Source of the DNA: Chrysopilus asiliformis
Taxonomy: Eukaryota > Arthropoda > Insecta > Diptera > Rhagionidae
DNA length: 64,000 nt
Direction of reading: 5' to 3'
Assembly (NCBI GenBank): GCA_964034945.1
Contig: OZ035963.1
Location: 61,911,182-61,975,181 of the forward strand
In this document: positions 11,128 through 23,305 of the stretch, piece by piece
Layout of the letters: each line of letters opens with the position of its first letter
How positions within the stretch are numbered: the stretch's first letter is position 1
Translations under genes and position numbers: made by a program
The notes under the pieces: model-generated
Databases searched by the model: none
Seen by the model: the letters and a program-made list of their open reading frames with translations, nothing else
Told to the model about the DNA's origin: nothing

Positions 11128-13540
11128 TTTTTACTCGAAGGTCCTGTACCTTACGTTCTAGTAAATAAATAAATTTAAAAAAAATTGTCAAATACCAGTA
11201 AATAAACAAGTAAATAAAAGTAAAAGATATTTCAAAAAAATGTCCTGCGGCAAAATTAAAACCGAAACTTTATGCTTGCTGATCCCACCGCATACCAATA
11301 GACCCGTTCAACCGCAGCGAAGTTATGTCTTACTAAATTTTTAAATAAATAACAAAAAATATGTTTTAGATCAGGCATCATCATCTAGTGGCTCGGCTGG
11401 CTCATCACACAGATTGGCTTTAACAGCGTAGCCACTATAACGACCTTTTATTGTGTGCTTTAATGATCGTGCTTTGAGTTGGAATCGGGGCATTATTAGC
11501 ATGACGCATTTCATTTTAAATCAGTTTGTGTCAAGCCATTACCGTAGAAGGTTGTGTTTCATTGAACTGTATTTTTATTTGTAGTGGTTATAAATTTTGA
11601 TTGTAAAGGTAGCGACAGTTACTTTGATGGCCCCTGTTTTAGATGCTGGTAAAGTAAAAAATTTACAGTCGATAAATGGCCTACAATTAATTAAATTTCA
11701 TTAATCTACTGACCGATTAGCATCCAGGCAAGGAATTACAGTTTTTAAGTACATAAATTATGGTGTCTCTGACTATATTTTCTATCATCCAATAACCACC
11801 CTGAGAAACAAAATTTCCAGCTTTTTCTCCTCCAAAATCCGATAAAAACGGATAAATTAAAATTACAGAAGGACACAGAAAAATAAATAAAATTTCCACG
11901 CTCAACTAGATTTAGTGATTTTTCTTTTTCGCAAATTTTTTCGACCTTTTCCCCTTTGTATTTGCAAATCATAGAAATAATAAAAAAAAAGCTGATAACG
12001 TTGTGTAAAATTTTCCACCTTTCTGCGTGAACAAGGACATCGTATGTCCTCTTCAGATTGTAATATCATTTTCTGGAAAAGCGACCGAGGGGCTTTGATG
12101 GAATTTTCTCCGAATATTACACTTTGAAGTGCGTGTTTTCCAATCGTCAACTAACGCCAGGCCAGTGTGTAAATAGAAATAAACGTTTTCGTGTATTTGT
12201 GTTAAAGGAAAAAATCGTGCAAAATAGAAAAAGAAAATGACAGAAAAAAAATATAAATAAATAAAAATGAAAAAGAAGGAATCAAATTGCGTTATCACTT
12301 TCCTATACCGCATTTTTTGGTAAAACGAAAGGACATTATAGCCATTCTAGTGTATCCGTTGTCCTTCGGCTGTGTCTGTTGTTCCTAGGCTTTTCCTACT
12401 ACAGAAATGAAATAAATTTTCCTGCTTTTTCTCATACACTCGGTTAAGGTAAAATACGTAAAACCGTTGCCGGATAGATGAAGGATTTTGTGATGGAAGG
12501 ACAGGAAGATGGGGTGGGTTTTTTTTTTAAAAAAAGAAGCAACCGTAGTTGTGCTCATAGAAGAAACCAAAGGAAATAAAATCAAAATGGATTTCATGGT
12601 CCATCGGACTGGATATAATTTTTCGTTTGCATCCCCCAGTGGATACGTTATTTTTATCAAGCAGGTAAAACTAGAAAGGGGGATTTTATGATCAGCAGCG
12701 TCTTCCTCTTGTATAATAGAATTGATAAAAGTCCTGTTCTTGTCCTTGCTAGCAATTCGATTGGAGAACACTGGAAAACAGGACCAGGAGTCGTTGTGCC
12801 AAACTTGCCAACTTGTGCACAAGGTGTGCAATTTTTTATGCCAAATTTGTTCGATTTCATGTTTCACGATGAAGGGGACACTACTGTGACATTCACAAAT
12901 AAAAATAAGGAGGAAAAACGTTATTGAAAATTTAATAAGTTGCTTTTCTATCTTAAAGATGCTCGATTTAGTATAACTGGAGATAAGCAGTTTTTTAAAG
13001 GTGTATAGACGAACGGGACATCAGCTCTTTTAGTAAACATAATCTGTGAGAATATTTTAACCCTTTACCGTAAGGGTTTTGGATTGAGCAACCGTTATTC
13101 CATTGTCTTATACAATTTCTGCAATAACCATTTTTTTAGTGCAAAAATTCTGTTACTTTTACCCTCGTAGAATATCACAGATTGTTTACTGCTGTGAACA
13201 TCTGACACAGTAATATTTTGTATCTTTTAAATGTTTTTTACCTGCGTTAAAGGAGCCAAATTCTTCCATTGTGGTCGTTAATGTAATAAATTAAACAGCG
13301 TACAAGGGTTACGATCACCTTAAAAGGTTAACAATTGATTTCGAGAGGGTTATTGGAATTATCAGTAGCACGACTTGTGATTTTTCTTTAAATTCAAATA
13401 CAGTTTTTCTCACGATTGGAAAAGTTTTACAAAATAAAGAAAATGAGAAAAAAACTGGTAAAGCGGAAAGATATCATAACCATTTTGAAACAATCAGACA
13501 CTATAACTTAAAAAAAACTAATTTTTAATAAATTATTAAG
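11128..13540. other. Intergenic, no supported gene
   Basis: No recognisable gene. The longest open frame (12385-12867, minus, 160 codons) shows no domain and is rich in translated homopolymers. The copy of the CCTGCGGC word near 11243 belongs to a dispersed motif described in the findings. Confidence 0.5.
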
Positions 13541-13559
13541 TAACCAAAAATGGTTATAT

Positions 13560-14070
13560 ATCGGTTACGCAACAATCACACAACTTGAGTTGCAAAAATA
13601 TTTGCGGTTGCAAGCGGCTGCGGCGATGTCACAGCAACGTTTCTGCAACATCCATGCAACAGTTTTTGTCCAGTTTTTTTGTGACTATCATTACAAAATA
13701 ATTATAGTGCAACGGTTTGCGGAAAAACTCTTTTGCCCGAAATGGGACAAGTAAGGTTTGTTCGGGAAGGTAGGAGGGAGAGAGTGGACTTTCAAGTGCG
13801 CACATCAGAAAAAGTATAATTTCGATAGCACTGTTTGTAAGTGAATTATAAATGAGCACAACAAAGACTTTCTGGCCAGTCACAGAGTAACCGATTTACA
13901 ACAGTTTTTTGTGACCGGTCAAAATGTGACCAATTTGCAACCGGTTTGTTTTTTAACCGGTCACAAAGTAACCGATTTGCAACGTTTTTTTCTGCGACCG
14001 ATAAAAAAGTAACAGATTTGTAACCGTTTTTTTCTGCGACCCGTCACAGACATTGTATCCTAAGTCACAA
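13560..14070. repeat. Degenerate tandem repeat with ACCGATTTGCAAC motif
   Basis: Units of roughly 40-45 bp, clearest between 13872 and 14070, alternate GACCGGTCACAAAGTAACCG and TTTGCAACCGTTTTTT-like words. They are preceded at 13560-13680 by looser GGTTGCAA/GCAACA repeats. Partly self-complementary (ACCGGT). No coding content. Confidence 0.7.
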
Positions 14071-14100
14071 ATGGTTGCTTGGGTTACGCCCATAAAAAAA

Positions 14101-15657
14101 ATTTTTTTTGCATTGTTTTATAAAGAGTCAAGAGAAATTTTTGGATATGCGAACTATATTGCAAAGCCAAAAAAGCGAAAACCAGTGTGACGTATTTTTT
14201 TTTGGACCGTCTTTGAGACTATTTCTTGTGAATGGTCAGAATCTACAAGTCAGTCTTCAGAACCTAAGCGATTTTTTAAAAATCTTTTTTATTTTAAATT
14301 TAAAAAATAACAACCAACGGAAAACTTGTTAATGCAACAATTGTAATGCATGAATCCGTATGGTTTTTTCAGTCATTGCGTTTATCTCTGTAGACTTGAT
14401 ACGTAATTTTACATACGCTAGAATTTTCAACCCTTTTTTTTGAAACCATCATAACAACAATCCGGAAGGACTATATTTAAATTGTTATTCCGGCTTTTTC
14501 TTTCGTCGTACACTGAATCAATGATTTAGAAAGTTTTAGATTTCACTTTCGTTAACTTACAAATGGATATTCTAATGTCGAACCCAACCGTACCCCTTCC
14601 GCACACATTCGTAAAAGATTCAGGTAGATTAAAAAGTTGCATAATACACGCGCGCTGGCGTCTGAAATGAAATGGCCAGGTAGACATTCAAATTTTTCGT
14701 CGCATTTCGATTCGGTCGTCGTCTTCGGTGTACAAATTTGAAATTCAAATAAGGGTTTTGTGTAAAATAATTTCAAGCAACCCTTATCGTGTGCCACATT
14801 TTAATCCTTTCACTCTTTTGTTATGCAATGCTTAAGCGAAATGATATTAGGTCGGTCTACCAGACACATTTTGGGGTAACACTTAAAAATTCTAATGGTT
14901 AAAACATCTGCAGTTTTGTGGCATTTAAGCAGCAGCGACACAAGCATATAAAACTTGAAAATTTGCAATCGATGGGATTTGAATTTGGAAATCAAATCCT
15001 GGTGAACATCTGCCTATTTGTTCACTTTTGATTATTCACTTTTTATTAATCGTCAATCAATTGATTTGATGGAATGTTTGAAGAGATTCTGATCTAAACA
15101 TCCTTATTTGATCCTCAATAAAAAAAAACCAGTTCCTAACACTGACCCCTTTTTGAAGATCAGAAGATCCCTGGATGCTGAAATTCATCCGTGATCATCT
15201 CGTTGACCTTTGATCTGGTCAATTTGGTACAAACATTACAGAAACCGCTCATTTATTGCAGATCAACACATTTTACGATCCTTTAAATTCACCTTTGACC
15301 TATGATACAGTTTTGATCTTCTGAATTTAAAAACTTAGGGGATGCTGTAAAAGCCAATTATCCTGTACGTATCTTAATTTGCATAATTTTTATTGTTGTC
15401 ATAAGTTACAAAAGAACATTTCATTTTCAGAAAGTTGTTAGTGGTTATTTTAAAAGACCATAATCGATGACAGGCCTTGTAATTAACAAGCGATTCTTTT
15501 TTTAACAAAATCTTTAAGGAAATTTTCGTGAAATTTTTGATTAAAAAAAAATAATGACAAAAAGTTGTGATATTTTTCAAGGATATTCTAGAGATTGTCC
15601 AACATTTATAGTTCCCTACTAGAATTTTTAACTGACGTTAAATAACTTACACCTCTA
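14101..15657. other. Intergenic, no gene seen
   Basis: AT-rich sequence with no domain-bearing open frame. A stretch at about 15120-15330 is rich in GATC words (GAAGATCAGAAGATCC and similar) that loosely pair with each other. The stretch just before 15658 shows no reverse transcriptase remnant, so the adjoining retroelement is truncated abruptly. Confidence 0.5.
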
Positions 15658-17457
15658 GTGGTAGAAACGTACTTTGAGGAAATAAAAAAGCTTTTATCAT
15701 CGGACAGTTTCCTTGTTCACTATAACGAACAACTTCCACTGCTCCTCGTGTGCGACGCCTCACCTTATGGCATCGGTGTCATCCTTTCACATCGGATGCA
15801 AGATGGATCAGAGCGTCCCATATCTATGTATTCAAGAACGCTCACAGCAACGGAACGTAATTATGCCCAAATTGACCGAGAGGCTTTGGCCATCATAGCG
15901 GGCATCAAAAAATTTCATAATTATATCTACGGTCGAGATTTTACTATCGTTACAGACCACAAGCCACTATTGGGTCTCTTTAACGCGAAAAAACAAACTC
16001 CTCCAATGTTGTCACCTCGAATGCTTAGATGGAGTATTCTGCTAAGCGGATATCAGTATGATATAGTTCATCGAGCAGGGCAGAAAAACACAAACAGCGA
16101 TGGTTTAAGTCGTCTTCCAGACCCAACCGAAGTCGATGAAGAACCAGAAGACAACATCAACATGATCGAATCACAAGATGAACCATTAACGGATTCCAGT
16201 GACATCGTACGAATGACGGCTAAGGATCCAATCTTGAGTAAGGTTCTCAACTGGGCGTTAAGGGGGTGGCCGGATCGAGACAACGAAGCTAAATTTAAAC
16301 CGTACATCATTCGACGAAACGAGATATCAAACAACAAGGGTTGTCTCTTATGGGGAAACCGAGTTATCGTGCCAAACAATGCACGCCCGACAGTCTTACA
16401 ATTATTGCATTCCGGACATCCTGGAATCGTGCGGATGAAGGCGTTGGCGAGAAGCTACTGCTGGTGGCCACACATGGATGCCGACGTCGAAACACTTGTG
16501 AAGTCTTGTACAGCATGTCAACAATGCCGACCTGAACAGTCTCCGACGCAGACCCATCCTTGGGAAGAGACACGTAGGCCGTGGTCGCGACTTCACATCG
16601 ACTTTGCAGGCCCTTTCCAAGGATTCACTTTCTTCCTAGTAGTCGATTCCTACTCCAAATGGTTGGAAATGGCACAAGTCAGTACAACGAGTTCGTCGTG
16701 CGCCATCAATATACTACGTCCTTTATTCGCTACGCATGGTGTGCCCGATGCGATCGTATCCGATAATGCAACGGCTTTCTCTTCATCCGAGTTTGAAAAG
16801 TTTTGTAGTACTAATTTAATCACACATATCTTTTCAGCTCCTTTTCATCCTTCTACCAATGGCCAGGTCGAACGAATGGTACGGTCAATGAAGGAGTACC
16901 TTAAGAAGTGTCAGAAGGGAGACATCCGAGATCGTTTATCGCGTTTTTTACTCAATCAACATGTAACACCGAGTGCAGCCACCGGGAAATCACCGGCAGA
17001 ACTGTTACTCAACCGGAAGTTATCCACACATTTGGATAAGCTACATCCAGATAACATCAGAGTACATCGCCAATATCGCATTACTGGGAAACCGGTGAAG
17101 ACCTTTGACGTCGAACAACCAGTGTGGATGAGGAACTACTCTACCGGCCCGACTTGGATCCCGGCAGTTGTCAATCGTCAAACTGGTCCCGTGTCCTACG
17201 AAACTCGCACTGATGGGGGTGTAATTACTCGCAGACATCTGGATCAGCTCAGGCCCCGTACTGATCGAGAACATCCGTCGCAGATCCCAGAAGCTCTTGA
17301 GCCACAAGCGGTCCCATCAATACAACCACAACGGGAACAATCCACAGATAGCTCTGAGCAAGTACCAGGAACATCTTCGCCTGTACAAGGATCAACTGAC
17401 GAAATTCGGCGATCAGAACGGCTACGAAAATTAACCCAATTTAAATATTGTAAATAA
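15658..17457 (+). pseudogene. Gypsy pol fragment: RNase H and integrase, 599 codons
   Basis: The frame is open for 599 codons but begins at a GTG after a stop and has no proper start. Residues 1-155 are an RNase H domain with its acidic residues in place: Asp33 (CDASPYG), Glu75 (REALA), Asp100 (TDHKPL) and Asp148. Integrase follows: a zinc-binding H251/H254 with C284/C287, then catalytic Asp315 (HIDFAG), Asp369 (VSDN) and Glu405 (QVERMV), with 35 residues between the last two. The C-terminal tail is proline- and glutamine-rich. In a full element these domains degrade the RNA template and insert the cDNA. The lack of stops in 1.8 kb suggests a young insertion or a recent truncation. Codon use is more GC-rich than the surrounding DNA. 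Confidence 0.92.
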
Positions 17458-17487
17458 AATATACTAACATTATCTAGTAGGGAGGGG

Positions 17488-17650
17488 TGTCATGTACTTC
17501 ACTGTAATGGCATTCCGAATCAAGTTGTCCGAGAGTACAGACCTATTTTAAGATTGTAGTACGATTTGTGTAATAAAGTAGTTAGTCATTATTTGGTATT
17601 AACTCGATCACTTTTATTAATTAGCACCCGTTCCAATACTTGAAAGTCAC
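17488..17650 (+). repeat. Putative 3' LTR of the gypsy element
   Basis: Starts with TG directly after a polypurine tract and contains an AATAAA at about 17571, as expected for LTR polyadenylation. The 3' end (a terminal CA) is a guess: TTAGCA near 17625 or AAGTCA near 17650. Confidence 0.55.
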
Positions 17651-17659
17651 CCTAATCGT

Positions 17660-19084
17660 AAAGCTCTACATTAAATATGAAAATATTCTAAATTATTTGG
17701 CAATAAAATTGTTAGATCACCAAATTACTAAAAAAAACCAATAGAGTTTTTAAATAACTAAATATGTGTCCAGTTTTTTTACATAAAACACACAATCATG
17801 TCCATTACTTTTCCTTCATCTTTTGACTGGTAAATAAATAAAGCAACAGAAAAAAATAAGGGATATCCTGTAAGGAAAACATAAACCAACCGACCATAAA
17901 TATTTGATGGAATAATTTTCGATTTTCTGTGTCCCCTTGCTCGAATTCAATTTGATAATAGTATTATCCCATTTTCCAATCGCCATGACGGCAAAAAAAC
18001 AGTTTCCTTTTTGGGGAATACGAAAAGCCGGAAAAAATATACGCAGAAACTGCAAACGAGATGAAACTTATCCCATCCCTCTAGTGTTTTGTGATGGCGA
18101 TACTTCATAGAAAAAATTGGGCTACAAAGCTCAAAAGGTCTTCTTTCTATGCAGAGCTGGAGGAAAATCGCCGGAATGGGAAAGGATCAAATAAAAATAC
18201 AAAATAGATGGCTGTCTCTTGGTGTATCTTTTTTTTTTTTAAATAGATAGAAGGACTTTCCCTGCTTCTTCCTCCACGAAAAAAAGTAAAACTGGTAGCA
18301 AAAAAAACCTAACGAATCCCAAAAACCAACGGAACCTAGTCGACTATAGTCAGATGAGTTCAAGAAATAGCTAAGAAAAAAATTTATATGAAAAAAAAAT
18401 ACGATAACCAGCCATATTTCTACCCAATGGACCATAAAATATACTTATCCCATTTATATTTATACATGTGAGTCGTCAGATAGAACCAGAGCACAAGAAA
18501 ATATCCCATCACCGTTTGTTTGTTTGTTGGTGTGCCGTGCCTGTCCTACATCAGGAGTCTTTCTTGACTGTCCAAGATACCAAGTAGTAACCATCTATTT
18601 TCGCAAAAGGAAAATCCCTTTAAATCTTCCCCGTCTCAAGCGAAAAAAAAACATCACCCTCAAGTTGCCCTTGGTAGCAGCAGGAATTACCACCCTTCCA
18701 CCCACTTGCTTTGCCTGTCGTTGGGCGATTGAGCGGACAGCCAGGGCCGCGATCCGGTCGAGTTTTTTTTTCGCAACCTCCACTCAGTATTCAAAGACCA
18801 GTTGAGTCTCCCTTAGCCCTAGTCCTAGTGAACCGACAAATCCACTGAAGCATGCATGAAGGATTCGATATGTGAACGAGTGAGCGTCCTTCGCGTTTAC
18901 GTTCAGGGTTATTTTGGAATCGGCCTTAATGTGTTTACGCAAATATATCCTAAGGTCTTTGATGATGAGTTCTTTTCGCTTTCTGTTTGCAAATGGGTAT
19001 GAAAAGCCACCGGAAATCGACTCGGTTGGCCATGGCACAGTGTCGTTACCAGGGGGATAGGACCCCGAGCACCCCAAATTTCTT
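17660..19084. other. Intergenic, no gene seen
   Basis: No supported gene. The part from about 18.0 to 18.8 kb is less AT-rich and more complex than its flanks, but open frames on both strands overlap and lack domains. Confidence 0.5.
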
Positions 19085-19700
19085 AGTGCTTTGTTTAAAA
19101 AAAATTATATCTCATTGTGAAACTTGGGTTCTTGGAGACAAATAAATTTTTTCACCAGGGTTTGATTGGTGGAGGGGGGGGGGGCGACTTGAAACTAACG
19201 AAAAACCAGCGGCGTGCCGAGGGGAAGTATACCCCTGCAATAATAAATGAGTTAAGTGCGCCCTCAAAACTCCTTTTTAAAATTTAAAAAGAAAAATATC
19301 TTCCACAAGTAAAGTTTGGTTCTTGCCGGCAAATAATTTATTTTCCCGTGATAAAATTTGTACCTGAAGGGGGAGGGGCAGAAAGTAGTCGTGAAATGGT
19401 GGCATATTTAAGGAAGAGGTGAATAAGCCAACAAAACCCTTTCTGCAATTTAAAAAAAATTAAGTCCCACATTGAAAGTTTGGTTCCTTCAACATATGAT
19501 ATTTTTTCCAAATGTTAAATTTTCAAAAGAGAGTAACTAGTGCTAGGAAACTGGAGTTACTGACGATAGCGTATCATAATGACTTTTCAGCGATGTTTAA
19601 AAAAAAGGTTCACGCAATGAAAGTTTGGTTCCTAGCTAAACATAAATTTTTAAACGATTTGTGGAGAGAGCGGACAGATTCTGGGATCTTCTAATATTGG
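19085..19700 (+). repeat. Degenerate tandem repeat, about 145-190 bp units
   Basis: Four diverged units each carry a word like GAAAGTTTGGTTCCT (about 19120, 19312, 19475, 19619) followed by AAATAAATTTTTTC-like sequence and a G-rich stretch. Order and spacing are repeated, so this is an old tandem array, not a gene. Confidence 0.6.
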
Positions 19701-19742
19701 TGCCTTGGACAAATGTCTTCAAAATGTTAAGTTAATTAAATA

Positions 19743-20014
19743 CACTCAGAAAAATGGAGGCTAACTCGACGACCTACATACGGCGTAATTGGCCTCGGGC
19801 AGGCGCGCGTTCGCCTGCATGTGGGCAAGTAAAACTGAGTTGACCTGTGGTCGGAGAAATTCTGAAATTAAGCCACCAGCAGGTGAAGTGGGGCATTGGG
19901 AGCTGCACGAGTTGACCTTAGATAGGTTAACTCTGACCGCTAGCTGGCTTACAGACACCTCTGTAAGGTCAGAGTTAACCTGACAAAAAGTTGACCTGGA
20001 CATTTTTCTGAGTG
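19743..20014. mobile_element. MITE with CACTCAGAAAAATG ends, TA target
   Basis: The 272-bp element starts CACTCAGAAAAATG and ends with its complement, flanked by TA on both sides (19741-19742, 20015-20016). The inside is markedly GC-richer than the flanks and has inner inverted words (GGTTAACTCTGACC and GGTCAGAGTTAACC near 19925-19980). No coding capacity. A TA target and short inverted ends fit a non-autonomous Tc1/mariner-class element. Confidence 0.8.
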
Positions 20015-20016
20015 TA

Positions 20017-21646
20017 CACTTAAAAACAGTTAAATTTTTCGCGAACGGCGCTGAAAATTGGAAGTCCCGCCACTGCAATGCTGATGGTCGGAATGTTGGT
20101 AGTTCAGGTCATTTGCAATATGTTACTTAAAATTCAAATCACCTGAATGAATAAATCGAAATGAAAACCAATTCCTATAAGGCTTTACCTATACAGGATA
20201 GCGAGATCAAAAACCTATCAACTTCCATTTCATCCGGGCATTTTTTCCCCCAAGTTTTTTTCCCTTATTGGGCACTGCTGCTGCTATGCTACTTTCATGT
20301 GGCATAATAAGAAAATCGCCCAACTACCCATATTGGATTTCCCTTTAAACCTTCATGATCCCTATGTGCTAGCTATTCTTGCATGATGGGTCTTGATCCA
20401 TTACACATACACGCCCGCACAGATAGATAGATATTTAGTCAATATCCCTTCGCCAAAATACGGCAACGGGACGGGCAAGCTTTCTATATGCGAATTTATT
20501 TCCAACCGTCCAACATCACATCACAGGATAGAATCGCCTCATCTACGTAGGGATACGGAGAGTCCTTTTTTTTTAGCCCGTTGTGCGATCCGGCTGACTT
20601 TTTACTGCTTGTTCGGCCGGTTTGTCTCTCCATCGACTTAGTAAAATCTTTGAATATCCTTTTTCTCCATACAATCATTCGACTCATGACTTCCAATTCC
20701 GTTTGTCGCTCTCCGCCCTCGACATTTCGTCCTGCGGCCCACACAGAAAGCTGAATGTTGCTACTGACTGTATTAAAAAATGGAAAATATATCCAATGGT
20801 TATATCCTTTCGTATGAGATGATATCCTTAAAAGTATACCTCAATGTATAGGAAAATAAAATATCCTGGGAAAGGGACGACGAAAGGAATCTTCATACTT
20901 TGTTCAGCCGATGGCAAACAACACAAGTCATGACATCCCAAGAAAATGGAAATACTAGCAATAGTGTTAGTGACTGGCAGATAGTGATATACTCTGTGTA
21001 CATTTTGAAAATATTGGAGGAAAAATTCCATTCCATTCCATTTCGCTGACTATCACTGAATGGATGAAAAGTGTGGTGCTTGCTACTGCTCTCCTTACGA
21101 CCTATTTAAGTCCTTTTGACCGTACATCTTGATCCTTTTTGGCTGACTTTATGTGCTCTGAGCCAATGATTTCATTTGCGAATTGAATTTCTTCTTCTTC
21201 TTCTTCATTCGCCGACGCGTTTTTTTTTATCATAGAAATTTCCTTTTCACCACTTCTGGCTGACTAGCTGGCCTTTTCATTTTTTCCCATTTGCTTGACA
21301 TTTTCATTTTTTCTTGTATTTTGGCCGTCGTCTCATCTTATTGGTAATGTAAATCCCTACGCTGACAATGGGAAAATATAAATTACCGTATCTACCTATT
21401 GTCAGAGGACAATAGCTTTATGTCTTCTTTAAAAGGTTTTGATTTTTGTTCCCTTTGAAATTGAATTCAGTTAATTTCCAAAAATGAACTTGATACTATT
21501 TGAGGGAGAGATTTTAGGTAAATATCTTGCGTCATTTTCTGAATAATGGATGCCAATTCAGATACAATAAAAATTTAAGTTTCACTATTATTGCTACCAA
21601 AATTAAGCGATTGCTGGAAAAATTACCGATAAATTGAAGAAACTGA
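20017..21646. other. Intergenic, no gene seen
   Basis: Mostly a complex, moderately GC-rich noncoding block (about 20.2-21.4 kb) with a short TTC repeat near 21190. Open frames of about 80 codons overlap on both strands without domains. Confidence 0.5.
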
Positions 21647-22125
21647 GGGTATTCACAATCCTCTTTTAATTTTCAGTATTCGGTATTTTCGGTAATATTA
21701 AAAGACTGAAAATATTCTGCTCTGAACATCCCACAGCACAGATTTGAGAACAGCACTTTTATTTGATACGTGACCAAATCATGAACTGCGAATTTAATTG
21801 TAAAATATGTCACATACCTTTAAATCCATGTTTGATGTATTCTTTTGAATTTCTATTGTGGCAACGGCTATCAAAATTGAAAAAATTTGCATCAGTCCGA
21901 TGAGATTAACAAAAAGCCAGCGAGAAAATTTGACAACTAAAAACATTACTAGCGCCACCCGCCGTTGATTCTTGATACCGAATAACCGGGCCGGAAAACA
22001 CAACTCAAGGCAGGTAATTCATTTTTACATGAATCAAGTTACCGTCTCGGTAAAAATCTGTTAAATTTGACTGAATTACCGAGCGGTAAATTTACCCGCA
22101 ATTTAAAAGACGACTGTGAATACCC
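21647..22125. mobile_element. MITE-like element with GGGTATTCAC ends
   Basis: The left end GGGTATTCACAATCCTCTTT matches the complement of the right end with two mismatches over about 24 bp. TGA flanks both ends, a possible 3-bp target duplication. The left end recurs at 63950-64000, running off the window, which shows this is a repeat family. The interior has no transposase. The superfamily is not assigned. Confidence 0.7.
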
Positions 22126-22266
22126 TGATTGACTTTGTTTAGAAAAAAATATTTCTTTAAATGATATTTTACCCCCAGGGAAAAAAATTAAAAGCAAAGC
22201 AACATTCTAATAAATGTTATGTACAGCATAACTAGAAATCGCCACCGCCCTCCTCCCCCCCTTACT

Positions 22267-22283
22267 CACACACACACACACAC
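22267..22283. repeat. CA microsatellite
   Basis: About eight CA repeats following a C-rich stretch. Confidence 0.9.
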
Positions 22284-22818
22284 GAAAATCTCCTTGGAGC
22301 CCATCTGTTTGGGAGAATTATTTTGCTCGTAATGATAATAGAGTCCATTGTTATGGTGATCAAGTTAAGATGATGCGATTCCACTTCTTTACTAAGAATA
22401 AATCTACATTAAATATTCTGGAAAAATACGCCGCATGCGAAATTTTCTCTTGATTATTATTTTATAGTATTTTTCCGCTTACTATTAAATTTTGTCATTT
22501 ACGATTCGTTCATTTTTATAACGAGGGAACAGAGCGATACAAAGGTATAGCGGCACCTGGGACGAAAACTTGTAAACTGCGCCCCTCTTCCTCTTTCCCA
22601 AAGATGTGATAAAAAAGAATTTTTGTGGGGTCGCAAATTTTGACAGATCTATCAAAGAGAATATTGGTCCCAATTATTGTGGGTCTAAGCAAAAAACACA
22701 AGGGAATCTAATTTCTTCACAATTTAAGGAAAATATGTCCATATATGTCAGAAAGTAACACGAAAAGTCATAAAGTGAACTTCACGACTTAAAATTGCGT
22801 CAATTCGTTGATACTAGG

Positions 22819-22877
22819 GCGGCTTCTAAGACCGCTTCTAAGACCGCTTCTAAGACCGCTTCTAAGACCGCTTCTAA
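22819..22877. repeat. 12-bp minisatellite, left part
   Basis: About five near-perfect units of AAGACCGCTTCT. The array is interrupted by the MITE at 22878-23232 and resumes beyond it in the same phase. Confidence 0.92.
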
Positions 22878-23232
22878 TGCGGCAGTCACACGACCCTGTT
22901 TTGCCAGCGCTGCTAGATATTGGGTTGGGGCGATTTTTTAAATAATAAACGTAACACACAAATTTAAATGAATAAACGTAAAATAACAACTTAAAATAAA
23001 CAAACTTTTCCACTTATCAGACTTTTGACAGCTCAGTAACCATGCAACAGGGTCACGTGATCCCTAGTAGCGCTGGCAAAGTAGAACGGTCTCTACTTCA
23101 ATAGCGCTGCTAAAATCATCGCGCTGCTGCTGTTAGTAGCACCCTACTAGGGTTCACACGGTGCTGCTGAAACGGCTGCTAACAGCCAAACAGCTAGCAG
23201 CGCTGGCAAAACAGCGTCGTGTGACTGCCGCA
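22878..23232. mobile_element. Harbinger-type MITE inserted in a minisatellite
   Basis: Terminal inverted repeats of about 40 bp with one mismatch start TGCGGCAGTCACACGAC. TAA is duplicated at 22875-22877 and 23233-23235, the target pattern of PIF/Harbinger elements. The 355-bp inside has GCTGCT-rich inverted words and no open frame. Each unit of the surrounding minisatellite contains TCTAAGAC, so the TAA target came from the array itself. Confidence 0.85.
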
Positions 23233-23305
23233 TAAGACCGCTTCTAAGACCGCTTCTAAGACCGCTTCTAAGACCGCTTCTAAGACCGCTTCTAAGGCCG
23301 CTTGC
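23233..23305. repeat. 12-bp minisatellite, right part
   Basis: About six units of AAGACCGCTTCT continue the array seen left of the MITE. The last unit is degenerate (AAGGCCGCTTGC). Confidence 0.92.

Larger units (their letters stand above)
15655..17650 (+). mobile_element. 5'-truncated Ty3/gypsy retrotransposon
   Basis: The retained part runs from the start of the RNase H domain through integrase to a purine-rich tract (17478-17487) and a putative 3' LTR beginning TGTCATGTAC at 17488. The 5' LTR, gag, protease and reverse transcriptase are missing. The right border is uncertain because no second LTR is available for comparison. Transcription of a complete relative would use the LTR; this copy cannot retrotranspose by itself. 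Confidence 0.85.

Noticed and set aside
12385..12867. 160-codon minus-strand open frame
   Set aside because: Poly-Lys from an A run, no domain, overlapping frames on the other strand.
22819..23305. CRISPR-like array
   Set aside because: Units are contiguous 12-mers without spacers, in a eukaryotic genome; the single long gap is a TIR element.
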